Below are positions 53,201-61,718 of a stretch of 64,000 nucleotides of DNA, piece by piece. Each line of letters starts with the position of its first letter. The first letter of the stretch is position 1. The stretch spans positions 1,661,168-1,725,167 of the forward strand of contig NZ_CP009528.1 in assembly GCF_000970025.1 (NCBI RefSeq). Direction: 5' to 3'. A program made the position numbers and the translations under genes. Source of the stretch: Methanosarcina barkeri MS. GTDB taxonomy: Archaea; Halobacteriota; Methanosarcinia; Methanosarcinales; Methanosarcinaceae. The notes below the pieces were generated by a model. That model made no database searches and was not told the DNA's origin. It was given only the letters and a program-made list of their open reading frames with translations.

Positions 53201-53287
53201 TCCATCACAACATCAAATAATTATATAACTATAAATTTCTGTAGTGATGTTATACTGGATTTTTATCACTAAATTTTGAAACTGAGT
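53201..53287. repeat. Second copy of the 45.9-kb palindrome, inverted
   Basis: CATCACAACATCAAAT..TGTAGTGATGTTATA (53203-53254) and the flank TTTTATCACTAAATTTTG (53260 on) match the reverse complement of 45862-45943. Here no transposase follows; the next gene is a hydrolase at 53337. 52901-53200 shows only a short relic-like frame ending DYHIKSVVDGTCELESGNEY at 53113. Confidence 0.75.
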
Positions 53288-53336
53288 CTAATGAAGGCGA
53301 ATAAAATTTATTTTTTGCTTATAGATAAGTGATAGA

Positions 53337-54056
53337 ATGGAGAAAAGACATTTTTATATTTCAAATAATAAAATTCGTATTCCTGCCGTTCTGTGGGGAA
53401 AGCAGAGTGAAAAGCTGTTGATTGAAGTTCATGGCAATCTTTCTAATAAAGAGGACACCGTAATTTCCATGATGGCACAAAAAGCCGTTGAAAAAGGTTA
53501 CCAGGCGTTAAGCTTTGACCTGCCTATGCATGGTGAACGTGTAGATGAGGAATATGCCTGTATTCCCAAAAATTGCGTAAGTGATTTGGCCGCTGTTTAT
53601 GAATATGCAAAGTCACTTGCACCTGACATTTATTTGTTTGCGTGCAGCATGGGAGCTTATTTCAGTCTGCTTGCCTATCATGACATTAACATAAAGCAAA
53701 GTTTTTTTCTCTCGCCCGTCGTCAATATGGAACGCATCATACACAATATGATGGAAGGTTTCCAGGTAAGTGAAGAAAGACTAAAAGCAGAGCATGAAAT
53801 CCGATTGCCGATTGGACAAACACTGGAATGGAACTATTATTGCTACGTGAAAGAAAACCCAATTTGTTTTGAATGGAAAGTACCTACTGCCATTTTGTAT
53901 GGTTCTGACGATAATCTCTCTGAATGGGATGAGATCTCAGCATTTGCAGAGAGGTATCAATCAACAGTTAAAGTCCTGGAACATGGAGAACATTACTTCC
54001 ATACGGAAGAGCAATTAAAGGTTTTTGATAGATGGGCAGATGAAAATCTGCTGTAA
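53337..54056 (+). CDS. Alpha/beta hydrolase
   Basis: The 239-residue protein has LLIEVHGNLSNKED, LSFDLPMHGERVD and the nucleophile elbow FACSMGAYFS (Ser in a CSMGA variant of GxSxG). An acid in YGSDDNLSEW and a His in HGEHYFH complete the triad. It resembles serine hydrolases of anaerobic Firmicutes, so transfer is possible. It follows an element-like palindrome. Confidence 0.85.
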   Translation: MEKRHFYISNNKIRIPAVLWGKQSEKLLIEVHGNLSNKEDTVISMMAQKAVEKGYQALSFDLPMHGERVDEEYACIPKNCVSDLAAVYEYAKSLAPDIYLFACSMGAYFSLLAYHDINIKQSFFLSPVVNMERIIHNMMEGFQVSEERLKAEHEIRLPIGQTLEWNYYCYVKENPICFEWKVPTAILYGSDDNLSEWDEISAFAERYQSTVKVLEHGEHYFHTEEQLKVFDRWADENLL

Positions 54057-54202
54057 AACTTGATGTTATACTGCAAACAGAGAAGTATGCAGTATTTATT
54101 ATTTTACTCACGTGGTGATCGAATAATTCAGGTTTCACAGATTGAGAAATAACGAAAAGTAATAAATGCTGATGATCAATATATCTGTCCAGAGGATTTG
54201 AT

Positions 54203-55024
54203 ATGATGTCTCACCTTATCATTGATCAGGATCGCTGCACAGGATGCGGCCTTTGTGTAAAGATGTGCTCCTCAGGTATTATTGCTCTGGATGATAAGTC
54301 AAATTTTCCTCAGGTGCAGGAAGAAAACGTTTCCCACTGTCTCTATTGCGGGCACTGCGAGGCATTTTGCCCATCTCAGGCACTCACCCTGAATTTCCTA
54401 CCTGATGAAAAAGTTTCCCTGCCTGCCGGTGCTGGCAATATCTCTCAGGAGGATATAGCTTTCTATCTCAAAAAACGCAGGTCTATCCGGCATTTTACCA
54501 GGGAACCCGTACCAAAGGAGAAAATCCTTGAAGTCCTCGATATTGCCCGTTATGCAGCATCTGGAGGTAACGGTCAGCCGGTGCAGTGGCTGATAATCCA
54601 TGATCCTGAAGAAGTAAAGAAGATTGCCGGGCTAACTATCGAATGGATGAAAAACCTGCTGAACACCGACCACCCTATGAGCGGGTTTGTGCCGATGCTT
54701 ATTTCTGCATGGGAACAGGGAATTGATGTCATCTGTCGGGGCGCTCCACACCTGCTTTTCGCCCACATCCCAGAGGACAACCCTATTGCGCCTACTGATG
54801 CCATCATCGCCCTCACCCATTTCGATATCGCTGCACCGGCATTCGGGATCGGGACATGCTGGGCAGGATTCGTTGCGGCTGCTGCCATGTCCTATGCACC
54901 TCTCCAGAAGGAACTGGGCTTTCCAGAAGGAAGGAAATGTGCCTACGCAATGATGTTTGGCAATCCGGAGTACAAGGTTTATGGAATCCCACGCAGGAAG
55001 CCTCTTGAGGTTATGTGGAAGTAA
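54203..55024 (+). CDS. Ferredoxin-nitroreductase fusion
   Basis: Residues 1-70 carry two [4Fe-4S] motifs (CTGCGLCVKMC and CLYCGHCEAFCP). Residues 90-273 form a nitroreductase-type FMN domain (RRSIRHFTREPV, ARYAASGGNGQPVQW, GTCWAGFVAAA). Electrons likely flow from ferredoxin clusters to FMN; the acceptor is unknown. GAGGA precedes the ATG. The protein is complete. Confidence 0.93.
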   Translation: MMSHLIIDQDRCTGCGLCVKMCSSGIIALDDKSNFPQVQEENVSHCLYCGHCEAFCPSQALTLNFLPDEKVSLPAGAGNISQEDIAFYLKKRRSIRHFTREPVPKEKILEVLDIARYAASGGNGQPVQWLIIHDPEEVKKIAGLTIEWMKNLLNTDHPMSGFVPMLISAWEQGIDVICRGAPHLLFAHIPEDNPIAPTDAIIALTHFDIAAPAFGIGTCWAGFVAAAAMSYAPLQKELGFPEGRKCAYAMMFGNPEYKVYGIPRRKPLEVMWK

Positions 55025-55054
55025 GGTTGAAGTTTTGAAAAGCGACAAACCACT

Positions 55055-55216
55055 ATGATAAGAATTGCCGTTCTCCTGGGAAGCCCTTGAATGAACGGCA
55101 GCACCACTATTTTGCAGGGATCACAGCTCGGGCCAAAACCTGGCTCGACTAACTCTTTCCATATACAGGCATGGACCTGAGTCCAGAAATGCCGGAAATT
55201 AAACACCTGCTTTATT
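55055..55216 (+). pseudogene. Flavodoxin-fold (NADPH-FMN reductase-like) relic
   Basis: The ATG at 55055 starts IRIAVLLGSP, an in-frame TGA, then MNGSTTIL, the FMN-phosphate loop of iron-sulfur flavoproteins/FMN reductases (LLGSPR.NGNT). The remaining 110 bp is a scrambled fragment ending in a stop. It follows the ferredoxin-nitroreductase gene directly. Confidence 0.7.
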
Positions 55217-55664
55217 AGCGTCCATCAAACCTGATAATAAATCCGGTCTTAGATTTACACTCAAATCCAGCATTTTCATAAAACGGTATAGCTTCTTTTC
55301 TTCCTGTAAGGAGCATAATTTTATAACAGCCTTTTTCTCTGGCTATTTCCTGTGCCTTTTTTAAAAGTCTTGTTCCAATTCCCCTTTTTCTATAATCTGG
55401 ATGCGTCACAACACTCTCGATAATGGCATAAGGACTTGCGCTCCTTGTCAGGTTCTTGATAATAATCATTACGCAGGTGGATACCAGTTTTCCATCTACT
55501 TCAACCACAAGGTAGTGCTGACTCGGATCTTCCAATATTTCCTGCCATAGCTTTTTGAGCTCAGCATCCTCTACAAGATCTGGATCGTCCTTGTTCAGGT
55601 ACTTATAGAGATCCAGCAGTTCTCTCAATTCATGTTTTTGAATATAGCGAATAATTTCATTCAT
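55215..55664 (-). CDS. GNAT-family N-acetyltransferase
   Basis: The 149 residues show the GNAT core: VVEVDGKLVSTCVMII, ESVVTHPDYRKRGIGTRLL (acetyl-CoA loop RKRGIGT) and the C-terminal AIPFYENAGFECKSKTGF. The acceptor is unknown. It lies 29 bp below the DJ-1-type gene, probably one operon. Confidence 0.93.
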   Translation of the reverse strand: MNEIIRYIQKHELRELLDLYKYLNKDDPDLVEDAELKKLWQEILEDPSQHYLVVEVDGKLVSTCVMIIIKNLTRSASPYAIIESVVTHPDYRKRGIGTRLLKKAQEIAREKGCYKIMLLTGRKEAIPFYENAGFECKSKTGFIIRFDGR

Positions 55665-55693
55665 AGTCAGTCCTTTTCCTCAGTTCCTTTTCC

Positions 55694-56323
55694 TTAGTCC
55701 CTTTTCCTTAAATACTCAGGAGCCTGCGGAATTTTATGCATCATACCATAAGATCTGCCTGACGGGTAGTACTCGGCACCGAGCTGAATTTTTCCTGCCG
55801 TTTTTTCGTCTGTCATATATTCTATAAATGCAAATGCAAGATCAATGCCAGCAGAAATGCCTGCCGAGGTCCAGATGTTTCCGTCTCTAACAATTCGATC
55901 CTCCACTACCTCCACGTCACCCAGGTCTCGTAGTTTCTGGAGTGAAGCCCAGTGGGTAGTAGCTCGCCTGTTTGAGAGTAGGCCAGCACGGTGAAGGATG
56001 AATGTGCCGGTACAGACCGATAGTACAGCTTTGCAATGTCTGGCTTGCTCGGCAACGAATTTAATTAGGGATGGGTTATCAACTTCTCTCTGTGTACCTT
56101 CCCCGCCCGGCACAAGGAGAAAATCAAGTGGAGGGCAATCTGCAAAGGTGACATGAGGATTTATGGACATTCCTTTGCTACAGATCACGGGAGCGGGATT
56201 TTCGGCAACCATGAAGCATTTCTCAGGTCCCTGGGCAAATTTGCTCCAGAGTGATATTATTTCCCAGGGGCCAACAAGGTCCAGTTCTTCCAGCCCTGGG
56301 AAAATCAAAAATCCGAAATTCAT
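55694..56323 (-). CDS. DJ-1/PfpI family protein (GATase1-like)
   Basis: The 209-residue protein has the nucleophile elbow AVLSVCTGTFIL and acid Glu in PGLEELDLVGPWEI, like isonitrile hydratase/AraC-N type DJ-1 proteins. No HTH domain is attached. It precedes the GNAT gene. A role in small-molecule or glyoxal detoxification is a guess. Confidence 0.9.
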   Translation of the reverse strand: MNFGFLIFPGLEELDLVGPWEIISLWSKFAQGPEKCFMVAENPAPVICSKGMSINPHVTFADCPPLDFLLVPGGEGTQREVDNPSLIKFVAEQARHCKAVLSVCTGTFILHRAGLLSNRRATTHWASLQKLRDLGDVEVVEDRIVRDGNIWTSAGISAGIDLAFAFIEYMTDEKTAGKIQLGAEYYPSGRSYGMMHKIPQAPEYLRKRD

Positions 56324-56752
56324 GTTAGAAAGGTTGGGGATGTTTTGTAAATAATTTTCTATGGCATAACTAAAAATAGATTTTCATACTTTTTTGAAGA
56401 TATCGTATTTAGCTGTCAGCAATTGATTCCATAACTTGATTCCTAAGAAGAGTCCAATAAGTATTTCATTATAATCCCAAAAAGTATTTTATGTTAGTGG
56501 AAACAATTACAACTGTCTTTCCGCAGATGTCATCTTAAAATGAATAATTTTCTTGCTATCGTTTTGGTGTACTGGCCTGTTATTATGGGGTTCTGTTGCT
56601 TATTACGCTCCTGAATTTCTATTAAACTAATTTCATTCAAAAGTTTGTTTTGTTATCCTACCCTGCAATACCAATTTTACTTTTTTTATGAATAAGGAGC
56701 AGGAAAGTCTGGATCTAATAGGGCCAGTATGAAAAATTTGATAAAAAAGAGC
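56324..56752. other. Intergenic, possible element relic
   Basis: At 56515-56640 CTTTCCGCAG and TTGCTATCGTTTTGGTGTACTG resemble parts of the element at 42420. No gene is seen. Confidence 0.4.
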
Positions 56753-57214
56753 TTATCGAACACGCGGATCCTGCTGCATTATCCCGAATATGTTTCTCTC
56801 GGTATCGAGGCAGTATGCGTACCAGCCTACTCCACTAATGGGCTTTTTTTCCATAGTAATTTTTCCACCATGCTTTTGTATTCTGATAAGGTATTCATCG
56901 ATATCCTGGACGCCTATTGTGCAGATATAGGTACTTATCGGCGTATCTGCCTTTGGTTCCATTCCCTGCCTTTTCATCAGGCCACCATCGATTCCGGTCT
57001 CGTCTTCCTTGCCGGTGGTTATATTCCAGTATTCCATCGAACCTTCCGATCTCTCTATTTTCCAGCCAAACACATCTTGATAGAATTTCTTAGCTCTTGC
57101 AATGTTTCCTGCGTATATCTCAAAATGAATTACTCTTGGCGTGAGAATTACCCCCTGTCTTATTAGATAATTTGGACGATATTCATATATTAATTTAGGT
57201 TTTATTTTAAACAC
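56753..57214 (-). CDS. Glyoxalase/VOC superfamily protein
   Basis: The core PRVIHFEIYAGNIARAKKFY followed by VFGWKIERSEG, GIDGGLMKRQ and NIFGIMQQDP is a VOC-fold domain as in glyoxalase-like bleomycin resistance proteins. The conserved part begins about 24 residues after ATG 57214; between them no ATG, GTG or TTG is in frame, so the start is uncertain. A GGGGG stretch lies just before the conserved region. Confidence 0.82.
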   Translation of the reverse strand: MFKIKPKLIYEYRPNYLIRQGVILTPRVIHFEIYAGNIARAKKFYQDVFGWKIERSEGSMEYWNITTGKEDETGIDGGLMKRQGMEPKADTPISTYICTIGVQDIDEYLIRIQKHGGKITMEKKPISGVGWYAYCLDTERNIFGIMQQDPRVR

Positions 57215-57239
57215 TTAGTTTTCTGATCCAGAACGACAT

Positions 57240-57335
57240 ATATAAGTCAGGAAACTATTAGAGGATACTCAGGAAACTATTAGGGGATTCTCAGAAAATT
57301 CTTAGGAGATACTCAGGAGATTCTTAGGTAATTAG
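57240..57335. repeat. Degenerate 24-bp tandem repeat
   Basis: CAGGAAACTATTAGGGGATTCT and variants repeat four times upstream of the VOC gene. No gene in 57215-57383. Confidence 0.8.
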
Positions 57336-57383
57336 AAGATTCAGACTGGCTTTTTCGCTTTGTCGCTCTTTCCTTTATTCTAA

Positions 57384-57513
57384 GAGCTGATCCCAAAACT
57401 CAAAATTGCTTCTCTGAATCCTGTATTCCGAACAATCAATCAAGTTTCTGATCATGAAAACAGTCCTGAAAATTCTTGATGATTAAGAACGAAATGGCTT
57501 TTGGGATAGGCTC
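57384..57513. mobile_element. 130-bp MITE, copy 3
   Basis: It is the near-exact reverse complement of copy 2. Ends are GAGCTGATCCCAAAAC and TTTTGGGATAGGCTC. The flanks carry TAA on both sides (probable 3-bp target duplication). Confidence 0.9.
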
Positions 57514-57591
57514 TAACACTTAACTTTTCTACCAGACTGGTTAAGATTCTGGCTTTTGAGCAGCTTTTGGGCAAAGAATTAAAGAGAAATG

Positions 57592-57774
57592 TTAATCCTT
57601 CTTTTTAGCTAAAAATTGTGCAACATATTCAGTGAAAAGTTCCATATCTCCAATGTCATTTTGCAGATTTTCGTAAAGCCGATCCAGCTCTATTTTCGCA
57701 TACTTCAGCTCTACTTTCGCATACAATGTACAAACACATTTAATGAGATAAATATTGAGGCAGGAATTATCCAA
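57592..57774 (-). CDS. Small hypothetical protein
   Basis: A 60-residue frame, charged and helical at its C-terminus (LDRLYENLQNDIGDMELFTE, then QFLAKKKD), without a clear ribosome site. It may be the end of a lost protein. I do not recognise it. Confidence 0.3.
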   Translation of the reverse strand: MDNSCLNIYLIKCVCTLYAKVELKYAKIELDRLYENLQNDIGDMELFTEYVAQFLAKKKD

Positions 57775-57990
57775 TTGTAGAAATCAAAATGGTTTTGATA
57801 CCACCCGGAAAGATTACTATTTCATCTTATCGACGAAATAGTTTTGGAAATATCTTGAAAACATAAAAGGAAACCCACGAACGATGTTGTTGGATTCTCT
57901 CCTGAATAATAAATAAATATAAATATAATAAGGTAGCAGGCTTGTTGCAATTAAAGCTTATTACATTAAATCTGATTTATGGCATTATGA

Positions 57991-58713
57991 ATGATAAGAA
58001 TAAAAATGATAAGAAATGAAAATAAAGTATTTTTTAATAAATTAACTTCAGAATCAGTAGAACTTGGCATACTTCTTGCAATTGTAGGGGGATTTCTTGA
58101 TGCTTACACATTCGTTGGAAGAGGTGGAGTTTTCGCCAATGCCCAGACCGGAAATGTCGTGCTTATGGGCATAGAAGCTGCAACAGGAGAATGGGGGCAG
58201 GTAGTGCTTCATGCGGTTCCTATTCTGGCATTTATGGTCGGAGTGGTAGTTGCCGAGATGATTAAAAAGCTTTCAATGCGCATGTTTATAGCGGATTTTG
58301 AAAGAGCAGTTTTAATTCTTGAAACTGTAGTACTTTTTATTGTAGGCTTTATACCGTATACAAGCCCGAATATCATTGTAACGGTTGCTGTTTCATTTGT
58401 CTCTTCAGTTCAGATATCTTCATTTCGCAAACTCGTTGGTTCTACATATAGCACAACAATGGTTACGGGAAATTTACGTTCAGCTACACAAGAAGCTTAT
58501 ATTGCTTTCACAAAAAAAGATGAGGAATCGGCTCGCAGAACCATTCGATACTCTGCAATTAACCTTTCGTTTCTAGCAGGAGCTATTTTGGGAGGGTTGC
58601 TTACATCAGTTATTGGAGTTAAAGCCGTATGGGTAGCTGTTGTCGTGCTGATATGTTCTATAATTTTGTTCAATAACGAATGTAAGAGTATGGATGATGT
58701 TATTGAAATATAA
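57991..58713 (+). CDS. YoaK/DUF1275 membrane protein
   Basis: The protein has about six helices with the family signature FLDAYTFVGRGGVFANAQTG followed by NVVLMGI and the second half SFRKLVGSTYSTTMVTGNLRS. DUF1275 proteins are widespread transporter-like membrane proteins of unknown role. Two closely spaced ATG codons (57991, 58006) precede the body; either may serve. Confidence 0.88.
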   Translation: MIRIKMIRNENKVFFNKLTSESVELGILLAIVGGFLDAYTFVGRGGVFANAQTGNVVLMGIEAATGEWGQVVLHAVPILAFMVGVVVAEMIKKLSMRMFIADFERAVLILETVVLFIVGFIPYTSPNIIVTVAVSFVSSVQISSFRKLVGSTYSTTMVTGNLRSATQEAYIAFTKKDEESARRTIRYSAINLSFLAGAILGGLLTSVIGVKAVWVAVVVLICSIILFNNECKSMDDVIEI

Positions 58714-58779
58714 AAAACTCAATGGGTTAACATTAGATTGGTGAACCACTGAAAACAAATCAGGAAATTCATAACAATT

Positions 58780-59030
58780 AGAGCGGTAACAGTCTAAGTA
58801 GTAACAGTTAGAGCATTAACGGTCTAAGTAATAACAATTAGAGCATTAACAGTCTAAGTAATAACAGTTAGAGCATTAACAGTCTAAGTAATAACAGTTA
58901 GAGCATTAACAGTCTAAGTAGTAACAACCTAAGTAATAACAGTCTAAGTAATAATAGTCTAAGTAATAACAGTTAGAGCATTAACAGTCTAAGTAATAAC
59001 AATTAGAGTATTAACAGTCTAAGTAGTAAA
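58780..59030. repeat. Composite 30-bp tandem repeat tract
   Basis: AGTAATAACAGTTAGAGCAT plus TAACAGTCTA recurs about eight times with a few shortened units. It is continuous, without unique spacers, so it is not a CRISPR array. Confidence 0.92.
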
Positions 59031-59153
59031 TCACTAACAAAAGTCCGTTTACTCTGGGCAAAGATTATTGAATTCTTGGCAAAAGTCGGGAAATTACTGA
59101 CAAAAAAGTTTTTGCGCAATCTATATCAGCTTTCAATGCAGGGAAGGTAAGCA

Positions 59154-59945
59154 ATGGCAAGAGATAGAAGAGATTATTATTATCACCAGGCAAAAGAAGA
59201 AGGGTACCGTTCCAGAGCTTCCTTCAAGCTCAAGCAGATTAACGAAAGACACCATGTTATCAATCGGGGAGATTCGGTTGTTGATCTGGGTGCAGCCCCA
59301 GGCGGATGGCTCCAGGTTGCAAAGGAACTGTCTGGAGGTAAGGTTCTTGGTGTGGATCTTCAGAGAATTGTGCCTATTGAAGGCGTCGAGACCATTCAGG
59401 GCAATATAAACGCAGATTCAACCATACAGAAAATTATTAAGAACGTAGGGGCAAAAGGAGCTGATGTGGTACTTTGTGACGCAGCCCCTAACCTGTCAGG
59501 AAACTGGTCTTATGACCATGCAAGGTCAATCGAGCTTGCAACTTCAGCTCTGGAATGTGCAAAAAAAATTCTCAAGCCCAAAGGGAATTTCGTTGTGAAG
59601 GTTTTCCAGGGAGACATGTTTAATGATTACATGCAGAAAGTAAGGGATAACTTTGTCCGAACAATGGCTTATTCTCCGAAAGCATCGCGTTCCCAGAGTG
59701 CTGAAATCTACGTTATCGGAAAGAAGTTCCTTACAGCTCCACTCCGCAAAGGCGACAAATTCGTTGTGGACATCGAAAAGCTAGGCTCGAGTGGGGATGG
59801 GGCTGTGCTCATCGAAGGATTTGTTGTCTTCGTAAAGGAAGTTGAGATCGGAGAAAAAGTCAGGATCAAAATAACGGATGTCAAGCCCAACTTCGCTTTT
59901 GCCGATGTCGCAGAAAGGCTTGGAAAAACTGAAAAGCCTGAGTAA
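59154..59945 (+). CDS. rlmE: FtsJ/RlmE rRNA 2'-O-methyltransferase with TRAM domain
   Basis: The catalytic K-D-K-E tetrad can be seen in RASFKLKQI, LCDAAPNLSG, NFVVKVFQGD and SAEIYVIGKK. AdoMet binding is in DLGAAPGGWLQVAK. Residues about 200-260 form a TRAM domain (KGDKFVVDIEKLGSSGDG, VFVKEVEIGEKV), a usual archaeal addition for RNA binding. It methylates a 23S rRNA uridine by family knowledge. Length 263. Confidence 0.96.
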   Translation: MARDRRDYYYHQAKEEGYRSRASFKLKQINERHHVINRGDSVVDLGAAPGGWLQVAKELSGGKVLGVDLQRIVPIEGVETIQGNINADSTIQKIIKNVGAKGADVVLCDAAPNLSGNWSYDHARSIELATSALECAKKILKPKGNFVVKVFQGDMFNDYMQKVRDNFVRTMAYSPKASRSQSAEIYVIGKKFLTAPLRKGDKFVVDIEKLGSSGDGAVLIEGFVVFVKEVEIGEKVRIKITDVKPNFAFADVAERLGKTEKPE

Positions 59946-59959
59946 TTAGACACATCAGT

Positions 59960-60110
59960 TAACACAAACTAGAATAACACAAACTAGAATAACACAAACT
60001 AGAATAACACAAACTAGAATAACACAAACTAGAATAACACAAACTAGAATAACACAAACTAGAATAACACAAACTAGAATAACACAAACTAGAATAACAC
60101 AAACTAGAAT
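59960..60110. repeat. Ten perfect 15-bp tandem copies
   Basis: The unit AACACAAACTAGAAT repeats about ten times without interruption between rlmE and the PHP gene. Copies are perfect, which suggests recent expansion. Confidence 0.96.
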
Positions 60111-60251
60111 ATCCAGCAAGAAACTATATACTTAAATAATTAAATATATATTTTAACTATTAACTATATTGGTTAATTGAATACGCAGTTGGTAAAATTA
60201 ATAAGAGTCTACCCCGATTTTAAAAACCACTTTCAAAACACGGTGATCCGG

Positions 60252-60899
60252 TTGATTGACCTTCACACTCACACGATTTTCAGTGATGGGGAACTGATCC
60301 CCAGCGAACTTGTCCGGCGGGCGGTTATTCACGGCTATAAGGCTATTGCACTTACCGACCATGCCGATTACACCAATCTCGAACAGCTTATCGAAGCAGG
60401 ACATAAAGCAAAATACCTTGAAAGTGAATGGGATATCCGCGTTCTAGCCGGGGTTGAACTGACACATGTGCCGCCACGGAAAATAGCCCCACTTGCAAAG
60501 AAAGCAAAAGAGCTGGGTGCAGAAATTGTGGTCGTGCACGGGGAGACCACCTCCGAGCCAGTCGCCCCCGGAACAAATGCAGCATCTGTTGTTTGTGAGT
60601 ATGTGGACATCCTGGCCCACCCGGGCCTGATCTCTGAGGAAGATGTCGAGAGGGCTAAAGAGAACAATGTCTGCCTTGAAATTACAGCCAGGAACGGGCA
60701 CAACCGGACAAACGGCCATGTCGCCCGGCTTGCTCTTGAAATTGGTGCAACGCTTCTGGTAAATACCGACACACATGCCCCTGAAGACCTTATCACCGAT
60801 GAAACTGCCATGAAAATCGCCATGGGAGCTGGGCTTACCGAGGCAAAGGCAAGAGAAGTGTTAAAAGCATCTGCAAAAACGATAGCAGATATTGTTTAA
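60252..60899 (+). CDS. PHP-domain phosphatase, histidinol-phosphatase-like
   Basis: Metal-binding motifs are IDLHTHTIFSDGEL, LTDHADYTN, VHGETTSEPV, DILAHPGLI and NTDTHAPED, as in PHP phosphoesterases. The 215-residue form starts at TTG 60252, which has GGTGATC just upstream; GTG 60243 and TTG 60177 are in frame but lack good ribosome sites. It may be the histidinol phosphatase, since hisD is in the window, but that is inference. Its last 63 bp recur at 62378. Confidence 0.9.
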   Translation: MIDLHTHTIFSDGELIPSELVRRAVIHGYKAIALTDHADYTNLEQLIEAGHKAKYLESEWDIRVLAGVELTHVPPRKIAPLAKKAKELGAEIVVVHGETTSEPVAPGTNAASVVCEYVDILAHPGLISEEDVERAKENNVCLEITARNGHNRTNGHVARLALEIGATLLVNTDTHAPEDLITDETAMKIAMGAGLTEAKAREVLKASAKTIADIV

Positions 60900-61056
60900 A
60901 CTGTAATTTCATACTCTTTTTCTATTTCTTCCCGTGCTTTTTCTCAATTATTCCATTTTGAATTTATTTCTAGTTCGTTTTCGTTTTTCTTTCAGTTTAT
61001 CCCTTTTTTTTACTATTTCTTTGTTTCCTCAGCTTATTTATTACTACGGGAGCGCA

Positions 61057-61106
61057 GAGGGTTCACTTCATCCCCATTCTTTAGATTGGGGATGAAGTGA
61101 ACCCTC
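61057..61106 (+). terminator. Perfect 20-bp-stem hairpin
   Basis: GAGGGTTCACTTCATCCCCA pairs perfectly with 61087-61106 around a 10-nt loop. A T-rich tract follows (61107-61127), so it could terminate transcription. Its length and purity exceed a typical terminator; it might also be a mobile element end or part of a small RNA. Confidence 0.6.
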
Positions 61107-61248
61107 GTCTCTTTTTGTTTTCTTTTTTAAACCTCTGTACCGTTGCTTCTTTGCAAAGTAGGTTTCTTAGTCTCATGGTTACATAAATTGGTAATGAAAC
61201 TCTGCATCAAGGAAGTCTTATAAATGGATACTTAACTATTTTCCGGAA

Positions 61249-61305
61249 ACCGGGCGGCCCGAAGATACCCCATCCTTTTTATGGTGGGGTGGCCGCACGC
61301 AATTT
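61249..61305 (+). ncRNA. Possible structured RNA or element end
   Basis: A nested hairpin is visible: outer arms GCGGCC/GGCCGC, inner arms ACCCCAT/ATGGTGGGGT around CCTTTTT. With the hairpin at 61057 it forms a 250-bp GC-rich island in a gene-free region (60900-61718) of AT-rich sequence. Either a non-coding RNA or the remnant of an IS200/IS605-type end; the sequence alone cannot decide. Confidence 0.35.
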
Positions 61306-61718
61306 GATTTTTTATTCTATTAAATAAGAAACATAATTACCAAATCCGCGCTAGATATTCTAAATAAGATATAAATTGAACAGAAAAATATTAAATAAAT
61401 AGATGAATATTGGCAAATATAAAAAGGTTTTTTAGTGTTTGTGGCATTTTCTTTTCGAAAAGTAAATGCTATCTGAAATATTTAGCGTACTTTATAGTTA
61501 AACTCTCGATCTGCTATTTAGCTGAATTTCCAATATTCTTTATAGGAGGTTTCACCTCAAAGAATCTAACTGTTTATATTATGTAAAATATTAGATTTGG
61601 ATTTGCAGTAAACTTCCAAAACTCCCAAAATTGGATTACTGATATTGAAAATTCAGGACTTATAGATACAACTCTTTGAGATTGAGAGTTAAAGTTCGAG
61701 AATATCTGAGGTACTATA

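Noticed and set aside
58780-60110. CRISPR-like arrays
   Set aside because: The repeat units abut each other (15 and about 30 bp) with no unique spacers, no leader and no cas genes nearby. They are plain tandem repeats.
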